Below are positions 17,322-24,927 of a stretch of 64,000 bases of DNA, piece by piece. The position numbers and the translations under genes were made by a program. The notes below the pieces were generated by a model, which saw only the letters and a list, made by a program, of their open reading frames with translations, was not told where the DNA came from and did no database searches. Positions within the stretch are counted from its first letter, which is position 1. Each line of letters opens with the position of its first letter. Source of the stretch: Bacteroidota bacterium (GTDB taxonomy: Bacteria; Bacteroidota; Bacteroidia; Chitinophagales; Chitinophagaceae). The stretch covers positions 186,001-250,000 of the forward strand of contig CANGDH010000003.1 in NCBI GenBank assembly GCA_947452555.1. The letters run 5' to 3'.

Positions 17322-18746
17322 TTATTTTTTAAAGTACTTCTTCAAAGTTACTTTAATTGGATGTAAAATTCGGTAGTAAAATTCTTGGTTGAATAACTGG
17401 GAATCTCGCATGGCTTTATAGGTCAAAAACAAGCCAATAGGTATTAATAAGAAGCTAGAAAGCCACATACCTGCGTAGACATTCCACTGACCAGATTTAG
17501 CTAGTTTCTCTCCAAAATTATTTAATAGAAAGAATACCACAAAAAAGGCGACTGCTAAAACTAGGGGAGTGCCTAAGCCACCTTTCCGTATAATAGAACC
17601 CAAAGGTGCACCAATTAAGAATAGAACAATGCATGCGAAAGAAAGTGAAAACTTTCTGTGCCATTCAATAGCATGGTAAGCACTTGCTTGCAGTTTGTCC
17701 TTATAATTGATAGCTAAAGCATCTAAATTATTGATCAATGATGTAAACTGATATCCAACATTTTCGTTGGTACTTGCCGCCATTGAATCAGGGATGATCA
17801 TTTTAAAACTACTAATTTTTGGAGCTGCTACTTTATCGAATACTTTACTACTGTCTTTGTATTGCATAAATCGTAAATAGGGACCAAGTTCAGCTTTAGT
17901 TTTTTTAATGTAAAATACTTCAGATCCTTTCAAAGAGTCCATGGCATGTTGAAGCTGTCTTACACTTAACATTTTAGGATCGTAAATTATGTCATTAGTT
18001 TTATTCATTTGAAAACTCTTCAAATCAAAAACTTTTTTATATTCTTTAAAATAGAGCCTTGTAAATTCTGTATTAGTAGTTGCTCTTTGCCCTCTTTCTT
18101 GGTAACGCCACCCATTAAACATAGTAAATTCTAAAAACTTCTTGTTTGGGGAAACGCGCATCACGCCTGACTCTGCCATAATCATATTGTCTTGTAATGC
18201 AAATCGTTTTTCAAAAATTACGATATTGTGCATCACGCTATCGTTTGATTCTTTCTTTCCTAATTTTATCACATAGCCATCTATCTTATCATAAAACACC
18301 CCTTCTTTTAAATCAATAGCTGGTTTTGAAACAATAATCTCATATTTCAAAGTAGTGAGCTTCATTTGCGTAACAGGAATAATATTATTAGCAAATAAGA
18401 AAGCAATTCCGGACAAAACTATAGTTAGTAAAAATAGCGGTCGCATGAAACGAATCAATGGAATACCAGCTGCTTTAATGGCTATTAATTCAAAGCTCTC
18501 GCCTAAGTTGCCAAAAGTCATAATGGAGGAGAATAATAAAGCTAATGGAAGCGACAAGGTAACGGTACTAATAGCTACTAAGCCAATCAGTTCCATTATT
18601 GTAAGAAAGTCTAATCCTTTTCCAACTAAGTCGTCAATATAGAGCCAAAAGAATTGCATGGTCAGCACAAAAGTTGTAATGATAAGTGCTGCCAAAAAAG
18701 GACTTATAAAGGCCTTTAGAATTAGTATGTCTAATTTTTTGAACAA
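17322..18746 (-). CDS. LptF/LptG family permease (YjgP/YjgQ)
   Basis: This 474-residue inner-membrane protein has three hydrophobic segments near the N-terminus, a large periplasmic region (about residues 110-360) and three more segments at the C-terminus, which is the LptF/LptG plan. LptF and LptG with ATPase LptB extract lipopolysaccharide and pass it to the periplasmic bridge. The start MFKKLDILILKAF matches the family N-terminus but is encoded by TTG at 18744-18746; I see no ATG that would keep that segment. It lies 10 bases after the START-like gene. Whether it is the F or G partner cannot be told. Confidence 0.88.
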   Translation of the reverse strand: MFKKLDILILKAFISPFLAALIITTFVLTMQFFWLYIDDLVGKGLDFLTIMELIGLVAISTVTLSLPLALLFSSIMTFGNLGESFELIAIKAAGIPLIRFMRPLFLLTIVLSGIAFLFANNIIPVTQMKLTTLKYEIIVSKPAIDLKEGVFYDKIDGYVIKLGKKESNDSVMHNIVIFEKRFALQDNMIMAESGVMRVSPNKKFLEFTMFNGWRYQERGQRATTNTEFTRLYFKEYKKVFDLKSFQMNKTNDIIYDPKMLSVRQLQHAMDSLKGSEVFYIKKTKAELGPYLRFMQYKDSSKVFDKVAAPKISSFKMIIPDSMAASTNENVGYQFTSLINNLDALAINYKDKLQASAYHAIEWHRKFSLSFACIVLFLIGAPLGSIIRKGGLGTPLVLAVAFFVVFFLLNNFGEKLAKSGQWNVYAGMWLSSFLLIPIGLFLTYKAMRDSQLFNQEFYYRILHPIKVTLKKYFKK

Positions 18747-18756
18747 GTTTGTAGTA

Positions 18757-19140
18757 CTAGCTACCTATGCGATAAAAAAGGTCTTTGATTTGATATTCCC
18801 AAAGTTGCGTTTGGTCTTTAATCTCATTTTTCTCAGCAAAGTCTTTAATAATCAAGATAGTTTGGTTAGAAATCTCAGTTTTCTCGATACGGAATTCAAA
18901 ATATTCGTTTTTCTCACTATGTAACCATCTAAAACGAATAAATTTATCCTCGTCTTGGTCTAATATCTCTGCTTTGTCTGGTACGCCGCCATTCCATGAA
19001 AAACTATATACGTTTTCCCACTCGTCTACTTTGTCTGCAAACCACTCTTGTAATCCTGAAGCCGTTGAAAGGAATTCAAATAATATATTAGGTGAACATC
19101 TCACTGGAAATTCAAGTGTAAATAATTGTTTCTTACTCAT
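18757..19140 (-). CDS. START-like domain protein
   Basis: This 127-residue protein resembles the AHSA1/START-like SRPBCC fold widely found in Bacteroidota. It begins FTLEFPVRCSPNILFEFLS, then LQEWFADKVDEW, a beta-rich centre with FIRFRWLHSEKNEYFEFRIEK, and a long C-terminal helix. No signal peptide or membrane segment is seen. The family forms a hydrophobic pocket, but no ligand or function is known for this subgroup. It is the first gene of a minus-strand run leading to the LPS permease, SOD and CDF genes. Confidence 0.75.
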   Translation of the reverse strand: MSKKQLFTLEFPVRCSPNILFEFLSTASGLQEWFADKVDEWENVYSFSWNGGVPDKAEILDQDEDKFIRFRWLHSEKNEYFEFRIEKTEISNQTILIIKDFAEKNEIKDQTQLWEYQIKDLFYRIGS

Positions 19141-19392
19141 AAAATCATTGGCCTCTTATATAAGGTCCATTAGGTGCAATAATATTAAATAAATGAGAGG
19201 TTCCAAGTATTTTTTAAACTTAAATAGTTAAGAAACTGTCAAGAAGCAAATTTGAGTACTTAATTACTCATTTAAATAATTGATTATCAATATTTTATAT
19301 AAATTGTAAGATTCAAAAAAATACATAGATTTTATCTATTATTTAGCTGATTATCAATTAGAATTGAAATCGTGAGACTCAATTTGATCTTG

Positions 19393-19400
19393 TATCTTTG
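19393..19400 (+). promoter_or_regulatory. Bacteroidota -7 box for ffh
   Basis: TATCTTTG is a full match to TAnnTTTG and ends 19 bases before the ffh ATG. The 279-base gap before ffh is otherwise AT-rich and contains two copies of TGATTATCA. No clear -33 TTG is at the ideal distance. Confidence 0.55.
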
Positions 19401-19419
19401 CTGCCCTTAATGTTCAATC

Positions 19420-20739
19420 ATGTTTAATACGCTTAGTGAAAAATTAGAATCGGCCTTCAAGCACTTAAAAGGTCAAGCACGTATCAATGAATTAAATGTA
19501 TCCAATACATTAAAAGATATTCGAAAGGCCCTTTTAGATGCCGATGTTAATTTTAAAATTGCCAAGGAGTTTACGGACACCATCAAAGAAAAAGCGATTG
19601 GTGAAAAAGTAATCAATGCAATTAGCCCAGGGCAATTAATGGTTAAAATAGTGCAGGACGAATTGACTGCATTGATGGGTTCCGAAGCAGCCCCTTTGGA
19701 TCTTTCTAAAAATCCTACTATCATTTTAGTAGCCGGTTTACAGGGTAGTGGAAAAACAACATTCTCTGGTAAATTAGCTACTTATTTAAAAGCCCAAAAA
19801 AAGTCACCTTTGTTAGTTGCTGCAGACATTTACCGTCCAGCAGCAATGGATCAATTGACTGTTTTAGCAGAACAAATTGGAGTAGATATTTTTGTTGAAA
19901 GAGAAAATAAAGACGCAGTTTCAATTGCACAAAATGCAATTGCTTATGCCAAGCAAAATAATAAAAATGTAATTATAATAGATACTGCAGGTCGGTTAGC
20001 AGTTGACGAAATGATGATGAATGAAGTTGCAAATATTAAAACTGCAGTGCAACCTCAGGAAATCTTATTCGTTGTAGACTCAATGACAGGGCAGGATGCA
20101 GTGAATACTGCAAAAACATTTAATGATAGATTAGATTTTACGGGAGTTGTACTAACTAAATTAGATGGTGACACAAGAGGTGGAGCAGCACTCTCAATTA
20201 AGTACACTGTAAATAAGCCAATTAAGTTTATGAGCAGTGGAGAAAAGATGGAAACTTTGGATGTTTTTTATCCAGAGCGTATGGCCCAAAGAATTTTAGG
20301 AATGGGTGATATTACATCTTTGGTTGAGAAAGCACAAGCACAATTTGACGAAGCAGCAGCAAAAAAATTAGAGAAAAAAATTAGAAAAAATCAGTTTGAT
20401 TTTGAAGATTTTTTAACGCAGATTCAGCAGATTAAAAAAATGGGTAACATTAAAGATTTGATGGGAATGATTCCGGGAATGGGCAAGTCTTTAAAAGACG
20501 TTGAAATCAATGATGATTCATTTAAAGGAGTGGAAGCCATCATTCAGTCGATGACGATATTGGAAAGAAGAAATCCAGACTTATTGTCTCCTAGTAGAAA
20601 GCAAAGAATTGCGAAAGGCGCTGGAAAAGACATTGGCGAAATCAATGCATTTATTAAGCAATTTGATCAAATGAAGCAGATGATGAAGACCATGAGTAAT
20701 ATGCCAATGGGAGGCAAAATGCCAGGACTTAGAAGATAA
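19420..20739 (+). CDS. ffh: Signal recognition particle protein Ffh
   Basis: Ffh binds 4.5S RNA and nascent signal sequences and delivers ribosomes to FtsY at the inner membrane. The 439-residue product has the N-terminal four-helix domain. The SRP GTPase follows, with P-loop GLQGSGKTTFSGKLA near residue 105, DIYRPAAMDQL, DTAGR and TKLDGDTRGGAAL. A C-terminal methionine-rich M domain ends the protein (MGMIPGMGKS, MTILERRNPDLL, MKQMMKTMSNMPMGG). Length and motifs are normal. It stands alone with its own -7 box and is followed by rpsP. Confidence 0.97.
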   Translation: MFNTLSEKLESAFKHLKGQARINELNVSNTLKDIRKALLDADVNFKIAKEFTDTIKEKAIGEKVINAISPGQLMVKIVQDELTALMGSEAAPLDLSKNPTIILVAGLQGSGKTTFSGKLATYLKAQKKSPLLVAADIYRPAAMDQLTVLAEQIGVDIFVERENKDAVSIAQNAIAYAKQNNKNVIIIDTAGRLAVDEMMMNEVANIKTAVQPQEILFVVDSMTGQDAVNTAKTFNDRLDFTGVVLTKLDGDTRGGAALSIKYTVNKPIKFMSSGEKMETLDVFYPERMAQRILGMGDITSLVEKAQAQFDEAAAKKLEKKIRKNQFDFEDFLTQIQQIKKMGNIKDLMGMIPGMGKSLKDVEINDDSFKGVEAIIQSMTILERRNPDLLSPSRKQRIAKGAGKDIGEINAFIKQFDQMKQMMKTMSNMPMGGKMPGLRR

Positions 20740-20794
20740 TAATTTGCAACTAATTGATTATCAGTCAAAAATTTACTAAAAATATTTCAAAGTT

Positions 20795-20826
20795 CTTGCG
20801 TGATTAAAAGCTTTGACTTATCTTCG
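20795..20826 (+). promoter_or_regulatory. rpsP promoter (-33 and -7 elements)
   Basis: CTTG at 20795-20798 and TATCTTCG at 20819-20826 (seven of eight consensus bases) are separated by 20 bases, the usual Bacteroidota spacing. The predicted transcription start near 20832 lies upstream of the ATG at 20873. This excludes a longer frame starting at 20813. Confidence 0.55.
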
Positions 20827-20872
20827 CACCCAGATAACAATATTTCTTAACGCCTATAAATTTCTATTTAAC

Positions 20873-21391
20873 ATGGCAGTAAAAATGAGACTACAACGTC
20901 ACGGTAGTAAAAAAAGGCCTTTCTACTTTATAGTAGTGGCTGACGGACGCGCACCAAGAGATGGTAAATTCATCGAAAAAATTGGTACTTACAATCCCTT
21001 AACAGTTCCAGCGACAATCAGTTTAGATCGTCAAAAAGCGTTAGAGTGGTTAAACAAAGGAGCACAAGCAACTGACACTGTTCACAGAATTTTGTCTTTC
21101 AAAGGTGTTCTTTATTTAAAACACTTGTTACGTGGAGTTAAATTAGGTTTATTTGATGATGCAACTGCAATGGCTAAGTTCCAAACTTGGTTCGCTGAGC
21201 ATGAGTCAAATATCGCTAGCAAAACTGATGCACACAAGAAAGCACAAGCTGCTAAAAAAGTGTATGTTCCTATTGTAAAGAAAGTTGCTGAGCCAGTTGC
21301 GGAAGCACCTGCTGAAATAGTGGCAGAAGTTGTAGCTGAAGAAGCTGCTCCTGAAGTTGCTGCTGCTGAAGAAGCTCCAGCTGCTGAATAA
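20873..21391 (+). CDS. rpsP: 30S ribosomal protein S16 with Ala/Glu-rich tail
   Basis: The 172-residue protein starts [18 protein letters not shown], the conserved S16 N-terminus, then [22 protein letters not shown]. The S16 fold ends by about residue 85. A longer C-terminal part follows: a helical stretch to about residue 130, then roughly 35 residues made almost only of Ala, Glu, Pro and Val. S16 sits in the body of the 30S subunit and aids assembly. The frame is open upstream to 20813, but the ATG at 20873 matches the family start and lies downstream of the promoter. It is followed by a terminator and then rimM. Confidence 0.95.
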   Translation: MAVKMRLQRHGSKKRPFYFIVVADGRAPRDGKFIEKIGTYNPLTVPATISLDRQKALEWLNKGAQATDTVHRILSFKGVLYLKHLLRGVKLGLFDDATAMAKFQTWFAEHESNIASKTDAHKKAQAAKKVYVPIVKKVAEPVAEAPAEIVAEVVAEEAAPEVAAAEEAPAAE

Positions 21392-21422
21392 TCTTTACAT
21401 AGATTAAAATAGCTTTAAAAAG

Positions 21423-21455
21423 CCCCGGTTTCCTTTTTGGAAGCCGGGGTTTTTT
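21423..21455 (+). terminator. Intrinsic terminator after rpsP
   Basis: An 11-bp GC-rich stem (CCCCGGTTTCC against GGAAGCCGGGG, one G-U pair) with a five-base T loop is followed by six T residues. It separates rpsP from rimM, so rimM needs its own promoter. Confidence 0.9.
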
Positions 21456-21476
21456 ATGGATACAAGTTTTATAAGT

Positions 21477-21484
21477 TAACTTTG
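21477..21484 (+). promoter_or_regulatory. Bacteroidota -7 box abutting the rimM start
   Basis: TAACTTTG is a full TAnnTTTG match, four bases before the rimM ATG. Together with the strong terminator just upstream, it implies a separate and nearly leaderless rimM transcript. Confidence 0.55.
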
Positions 21485-21488
21485 ATGC

Positions 21489-22013
21489 ATGAAAGATTTC
21501 ATACATATTGGAAAAATTGTGGCACCTCATGGTATCACTGGGCACGTTATTTTAGAACATGCTTTAGGAAAACAAATTAATTTTAAAGGAGTAGACGCTT
21601 TATTTATTGAAAACGCAAAAGATAGTTTTATTCCTTATTTTATACAAGCTGCTTCGGCTAAGACAGATACCTTAACACATGTTCAAATCGAAGGAATTAG
21701 TAATAGAGAAGCTACCACTATTTTAATGTCTAAGAAAGTATGGTTACCTCAGGAAGATTTTCAAAAACTGGTTGAAAAGAATGCGCCGCTTGCATTACTA
21801 GGTTACATGGTACAAGAAGCTGGCAAGGACTTGGGTGTTATAAAGGAGGTTATAGAACAACCCCATCAATTATTAGTTACCATTTTATATCAAGGCCAGG
21901 AAGCTTATATTCCCTTACATGAGGAAAGTTTAAAAGGGGTGAACCATGCCAAAAAAACAGTTACTGTAGAACTCCCTGACGGCTTACTAGAACTTTATAC
22001 TGAGGTTTCTTAA
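21489..22013 (+). CDS. rimM: Ribosome maturation factor RimM
   Basis: RimM binds S19 in the head of the immature 30S subunit and helps 16S rRNA processing. The 174-residue product has the N-terminal RimM beta-barrel (FIHIGKIVAPHGITGHV) and a C-terminal PRC-barrel (AYIPLHEESLKGVNHAKKTV, then ELPDGLLELY). Length is normal. It is downstream of rpsP, as in many bacteria, but the terminator between them and its own -7 box uncouple the two. Downstream lies a peroxiredoxin gene with a separate control region. Confidence 0.93.
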   Translation: MKDFIHIGKIVAPHGITGHVILEHALGKQINFKGVDALFIENAKDSFIPYFIQAASAKTDTLTHVQIEGISNREATTILMSKKVWLPQEDFQKLVEKNAPLALLGYMVQEAGKDLGVIKEVIEQPHQLLVTILYQGQEAYIPLHEESLKGVNHAKKTVTVELPDGLLELYTEVS

Positions 22014-22079
22014 TCTTCAATTAAGTTTAACTAGAAGATGCCAGATTGTTTATACTAGCATGCGTATTTAATAAATAAA

Positions 22080-22106
22080 TTTAGTATAAGTCTACTAAAT
22101 TAGTAG
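22080..22106 (+). promoter_or_regulatory. Overlapping inverted repeats upstream of the peroxiredoxin gene (candidate operator)
   Basis: A perfect 7-bp inverted repeat, CTACTAA and TTAGTAG around one A, spans 22092-22106. A second, TTTAGTA and TACTAAA with a six-base spacer, spans 22080-22099. The block lies about where the -33 element of the downstream -7 box would be, suited to a repressor or redox-sensing activator. The identity of any binding protein is not known. Confidence 0.45.
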
Positions 22107-22114
22107 GAAATACG

Positions 22115-22122
22115 TACCTTTA
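22115..22122 (+). promoter_or_regulatory. Probable -7 box for the peroxiredoxin gene
   Basis: TACCTTTA matches seven of eight TAnnTTTG positions and ends 27 bases before the ATG at 22150. It lies just after the inverted-repeat block. Confidence 0.4.
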
Positions 22123-22149
22123 ACTAGAAATAAATTAAAACGAAATAAT

Positions 22150-22785
22150 ATGAGTTTAAGACTTGGGGATATTGCTCCCGACTTTAAAGCAAAGACAAGT
22201 ATTGGTGATATTAGTTTTCATGAATATTTAGGGGATAGCTGGGGTATTCTATTTTCACACCCTGCCGATTACACACCTGTTTGTACTACTGAATTAGGAA
22301 GGACTGCAGCTTTACATGACGAATTTGCAAAACGTAATGTAAAAGTTTTGGCATTGAGTGTGGATGGTGTAGAAAGTCATAAGAGTTGGATAAAGGATAT
22401 TAATGAAACACAACATGTAACTGTTGACTTTCCAATTATAGCAGACGAGGACAAGACTATTGCGCATACTTATGACATGATTCATCCAAATGCATCAGAA
22501 ACATTTACGGTTAGGTCTTTATTCATAATTGGTCCAGACAAAAAAATTAAATTATCTATAACTTATCCTGCGTCTACTGGAAGAAATTTTGTGGAGGTAT
22601 TAAGAGTTATTGATTCTTTACAATTAGCAGCTAATTATAGTGTAGCCACTCCTGCAAACTGGAAAGACGGAGAAGACGTAATCATTGGATTGAACGTTAA
22701 AACAGAAGACGCATTAACTAAATTCCCTAAAGGTGTTGAAATTGTAAAACCTTATTTACGTTATACACCACAGCCGAACAAATAA
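22150..22785 (+). CDS. 1-Cys peroxiredoxin (Prx6 group)
   Basis: This 211-residue thiol peroxidase reduces hydrogen or alkyl peroxides. The active-site motif HPADYTPVCTTELG places the peroxidatic cysteine at Cys45 with Thr42 and Pro38 in the P-x-x-x-T-x-x-C pattern. TVRSLFIIGPDKKIKL carries the conserved Arg, and the extended C-terminus (DGEDVIIGLNVKTEDA, PYLRYTPQP) is typical of the Prx6 group. No resolving cysteine is evident. It is cytoplasmic. It is preceded by a promoter with strong dyad symmetry and followed by a potential folded RNA and a terminator. Confidence 0.93.
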   Translation: MSLRLGDIAPDFKAKTSIGDISFHEYLGDSWGILFSHPADYTPVCTTELGRTAALHDEFAKRNVKVLALSVDGVESHKSWIKDINETQHVTVDFPIIADEDKTIAHTYDMIHPNASETFTVRSLFIIGPDKKIKLSITYPASTGRNFVEVLRVIDSLQLAANYSVATPANWKDGEDVIIGLNVKTEDALTKFPKGVEIVKPYLRYTPQPNK

Positions 22786-22796
22786 TTGATATAAAA

Positions 22797-22854
22797 TATT
22801 GGCAATGGACGCATCTTACCCAATAGTGTGTCACTAAAGATTCGAGTCATTGCC
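22797..22854 (+). other. Nested dyad symmetry in the peroxiredoxin 3' region
   Basis: GGCAATG (22801-22807) pairs with CATTGCC (22848-22854). Inside, ATCTT (22813-22817) pairs with AAGAT (22837-22841), and TAGTG (22824-22828) with CACTA (22832-22836) around a TGT loop. A competing pair is TATTGG (22797-22802) with CCAATA (22820-22825). It may be a 3' UTR structure or small RNA; no known riboswitch family is recognised. Confidence 0.35.
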
Positions 22855-22863
22855 TATTTATTT

Positions 22864-22896
22864 AAAATCCCTTCCATCTTAATGGAGGGGATTTTT
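22864..22896 (+). terminator. Intrinsic terminator after the peroxiredoxin gene
   Basis: A 14-bp stem with one wobble pair (AAAATCCCTTCCAT against ATGGAGGGGATTTT) and a four-base loop ends in a T run. It lies between the peroxiredoxin and amidohydrolase genes. Confidence 0.8.
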
Positions 22897-22925
22897 CGTA
22901 TATTTAATTTCTAAACATTTTAAAT

Positions 22926-24212
22926 ATGCGTCGTTTATTATTCACGTTTGTATTGGGATTAAGTGTAATGTCATTATTTGCTCAAAAAACATATTTGCAT
23001 TGTGGTCAACTAATTGACGTTAAGCAATTGCAGGTTTTAAAACAAAAAACAGTTGTCATTGAAGGCAACAAGATTATAGACATCATTGACGGTTATGCAA
23101 AAGCTGGTGCGTCAGATAAGACAATTGATTTAAAATCTAGTACAGTAATGCCTGGACTAATGGACATGCACGTGCATATTGAAAGTGAAACGAGTCCAAG
23201 TCATTATTTAGACGAGTTTACAATGAATACCTCTGATGCTGCATTAGCGGCTGTACCAATTGCGAATACTACTTTGATGGCAGGATTTACTTCAGTGCGT
23301 GATATGGGTGGCTCAGGTGCCAATATTTCTTTAAGAAAGGCAATCCAAAAAGGATATGTAGTGGGGCCAAGAATTTATACTGCAGGAAAAGCGATTGCTA
23401 CAACGGGTGGCCATGCGGATCCTACAAGTGGCTATAGAGAAGATTTAATGGGAGATCCAGGTCCAAAAGAGGGTGTAATAAATGGGGTGGCGGATGCCTA
23501 TAAAGCGGTGCGACAAAGATATAAGGAAGGAAGTGATGTTATCAAAATTACGGCGACTGGTGGAGTTTTGAGTATGTCAGCGAATGGTCAAAATTCACAG
23601 TTCACGGAGGAGGAAGTCAGAGCGATTGTAGCAGCAGCAAAAGATTATGGCTTTAAAGTGGCAGCCCATAGTCATGGAGCTGAAGGAATGAAGCGAGCTA
23701 TTAAAGCAGGTGTTAATTCAATTGAACATGGTACTTTGATGGACGACGAAGTATATCCGTTAATGAAACAATATGGCACTTATTTAGTGCCAACTATTAT
23801 TGCGGGTCGTTCTTCCATGGACTCTGCAAAAATTCCTGGTTACTTTCCGCCAATGGTCGCAAAGAAAGCTTTAGAGATTGGACCAAAAAGTCAAAAGAAT
23901 TTTGCTAGAGCTTATAAGGAAGGCGTGAAAATTGCTTTTGGAACGGATGCTGGAGTTTACCAACATGGGAAAAACTGGTTAGAGTTTAAGTATATGGAAG
24001 AAGCAGGCATGCCTGTGATAGAAGCGATTCAATCTGCAACTTGGAATGCTGCTGACCTAATGGGTACCCAAGCTATTTTGGGAAGCATTGAAAAAAATAA
24101 ATTAGCAGATATTATTGCAGTGCCTGGCGATCCTACTAAAAATGTAGACTTAATGGGCCAAGTAAATTTTGTAATGAAAGACGGAGTGATTTATAAGTCA
24201 GTAGTTAAATAG
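22926..24212 (+). CDS. Secreted amidohydrolase family protein (Xaa-Pro dipeptidase-like subgroup)
   Basis: The 428-residue precursor has a signal peptide ending in SLFAQ, so it is exported to the periplasm. The metal-dependent amidohydrolase motifs are complete: DMHVHIE (HxH pair) near residue 80, DVIKITATGGVLS with the bridging Lys position near residue 205, AAHSHG and IEHGTLMDD (two metal His), and FGTDAGVYQHGKN (final Asp). The subgroup hydrolyses Xaa-Pro or acyl-Lys/Arg dipeptides in characterised members; the substrate here is unknown. It is flanked by a terminator upstream and the convergent RluA-type gene eight bases beyond its stop. Confidence 0.88.
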   Translation: MRRLLFTFVLGLSVMSLFAQKTYLHCGQLIDVKQLQVLKQKTVVIEGNKIIDIIDGYAKAGASDKTIDLKSSTVMPGLMDMHVHIESETSPSHYLDEFTMNTSDAALAAVPIANTTLMAGFTSVRDMGGSGANISLRKAIQKGYVVGPRIYTAGKAIATTGGHADPTSGYREDLMGDPGPKEGVINGVADAYKAVRQRYKEGSDVIKITATGGVLSMSANGQNSQFTEEEVRAIVAAAKDYGFKVAAHSHGAEGMKRAIKAGVNSIEHGTLMDDEVYPLMKQYGTYLVPTIIAGRSSMDSAKIPGYFPPMVAKKALEIGPKSQKNFARAYKEGVKIAFGTDAGVYQHGKNWLEFKYMEEAGMPVIEAIQSATWNAADLMGTQAILGSIEKNKLADIIAVPGDPTKNVDLMGQVNFVMKDGVIYKSVVK

Positions 24213-24219
24213 GAAGACC

Positions 24220-24927
24220 TTAAGCGTTCCATTTATCCAACTGCTTTAAAGTAGCAGTAACATCCTTAGGCAAAGGGGCTTCAAATCGGAGCCCTTTTCC
24301 TTTATATTCAAATGCAATACTTGCAGCATGTAGGGCATGCCTAGCAAGCAAAGGGCGTTCTTCTTCCTCCGCTTTGCTTAATTTGAAATTCTTTTTCTTA
24401 ATAGAAGACAGCATTAATTTTTCTCCATCACCATATAATTCATCTGCTACAATAGGGTGACCAATTTGTTGGGCATGTACTCTAATTTGGTGTGTTCTTC
24501 CAGTATGAATTTGAAAAGAAACTAAAGTGTAATGTTTGTAATACTTAATTACTTCATAAGTAGTCAATGCGACTTTACCTTTTGCATGGGTAATCATCTT
24601 GCCTTTTTTAACAGGATGCTCCATGATAGATTGATCAATAGTGCCTTCTTGTGGGGTTCTACCCAATACTAATCCAATGTATTTTTTTTCTATACTTCTA
24701 CCTTCAAAAAGTTCGCTTAATAATTTATGTGCTGATTCATTTTTTGCAAAAACAATTAGCCCACTTGTCAATTTATCTAAACGATGTACCGTAAAAATAC
24801 TGCCGTATTTTTCAATCAGCATTGATTTTAATGAATGTTCTTTTCCAAATCTATCTGGTATACTTAACAAGCCTGCTGGCTTATTTAAAACAATCATATC
24901 CTCGTCTTCAAAAATAATATCTAGCAT
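24220..24927 (-). CDS. RluA family RNA pseudouridine synthase
   Basis: This 235-residue enzyme isomerises uridine to pseudouridine in rRNA or tRNA. The catalytic Asp is in TVHRLDKLTSGLIVFAKN near residue 50, and the later TGRTHQIRVHAQQIGHPIVAD motif is diagnostic of the RluA family. It lacks the N-terminal S4 domain of longer members, so its RNA target (RluA-type or TruC-type) is uncertain. Its ATG directly follows the stop of the upstream RluB/RsuA-type gene (TAA then ATG), so two pseudouridine synthases are translationally coupled. Confidence 0.9.
   Translation of the reverse strand: MLDIIFEDEDMIVLNKPAGLLSIPDRFGKEHSLKSMLIEKYGSIFTVHRLDKLTSGLIVFAKNESAHKLLSELFEGRSIEKKYIGLVLGRTPQEGTIDQSIMEHPVKKGKMITHAKGKVALTTYEVIKYYKHYTLVSFQIHTGRTHQIRVHAQQIGHPIVADELYGDGEKLMLSSIKKKNFKLSKAEEEERPLLARHALHAASIAFEYKGKGLRFEAPLPKDVTATLKQLDKWNA

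Noticed and set aside
20813..20872. Longer N-terminus for S16
   Set aside because: The extension includes the rpsP -7 box and does not match the S16 family start at the ATG 20873.
21270..21545. A minus-strand frame rich in Gln and Leu across the rpsP tail
   Set aside because: It is the mirror of the Ala/Glu-rich S16 tail and crosses the rpsP terminator and the rimM start.
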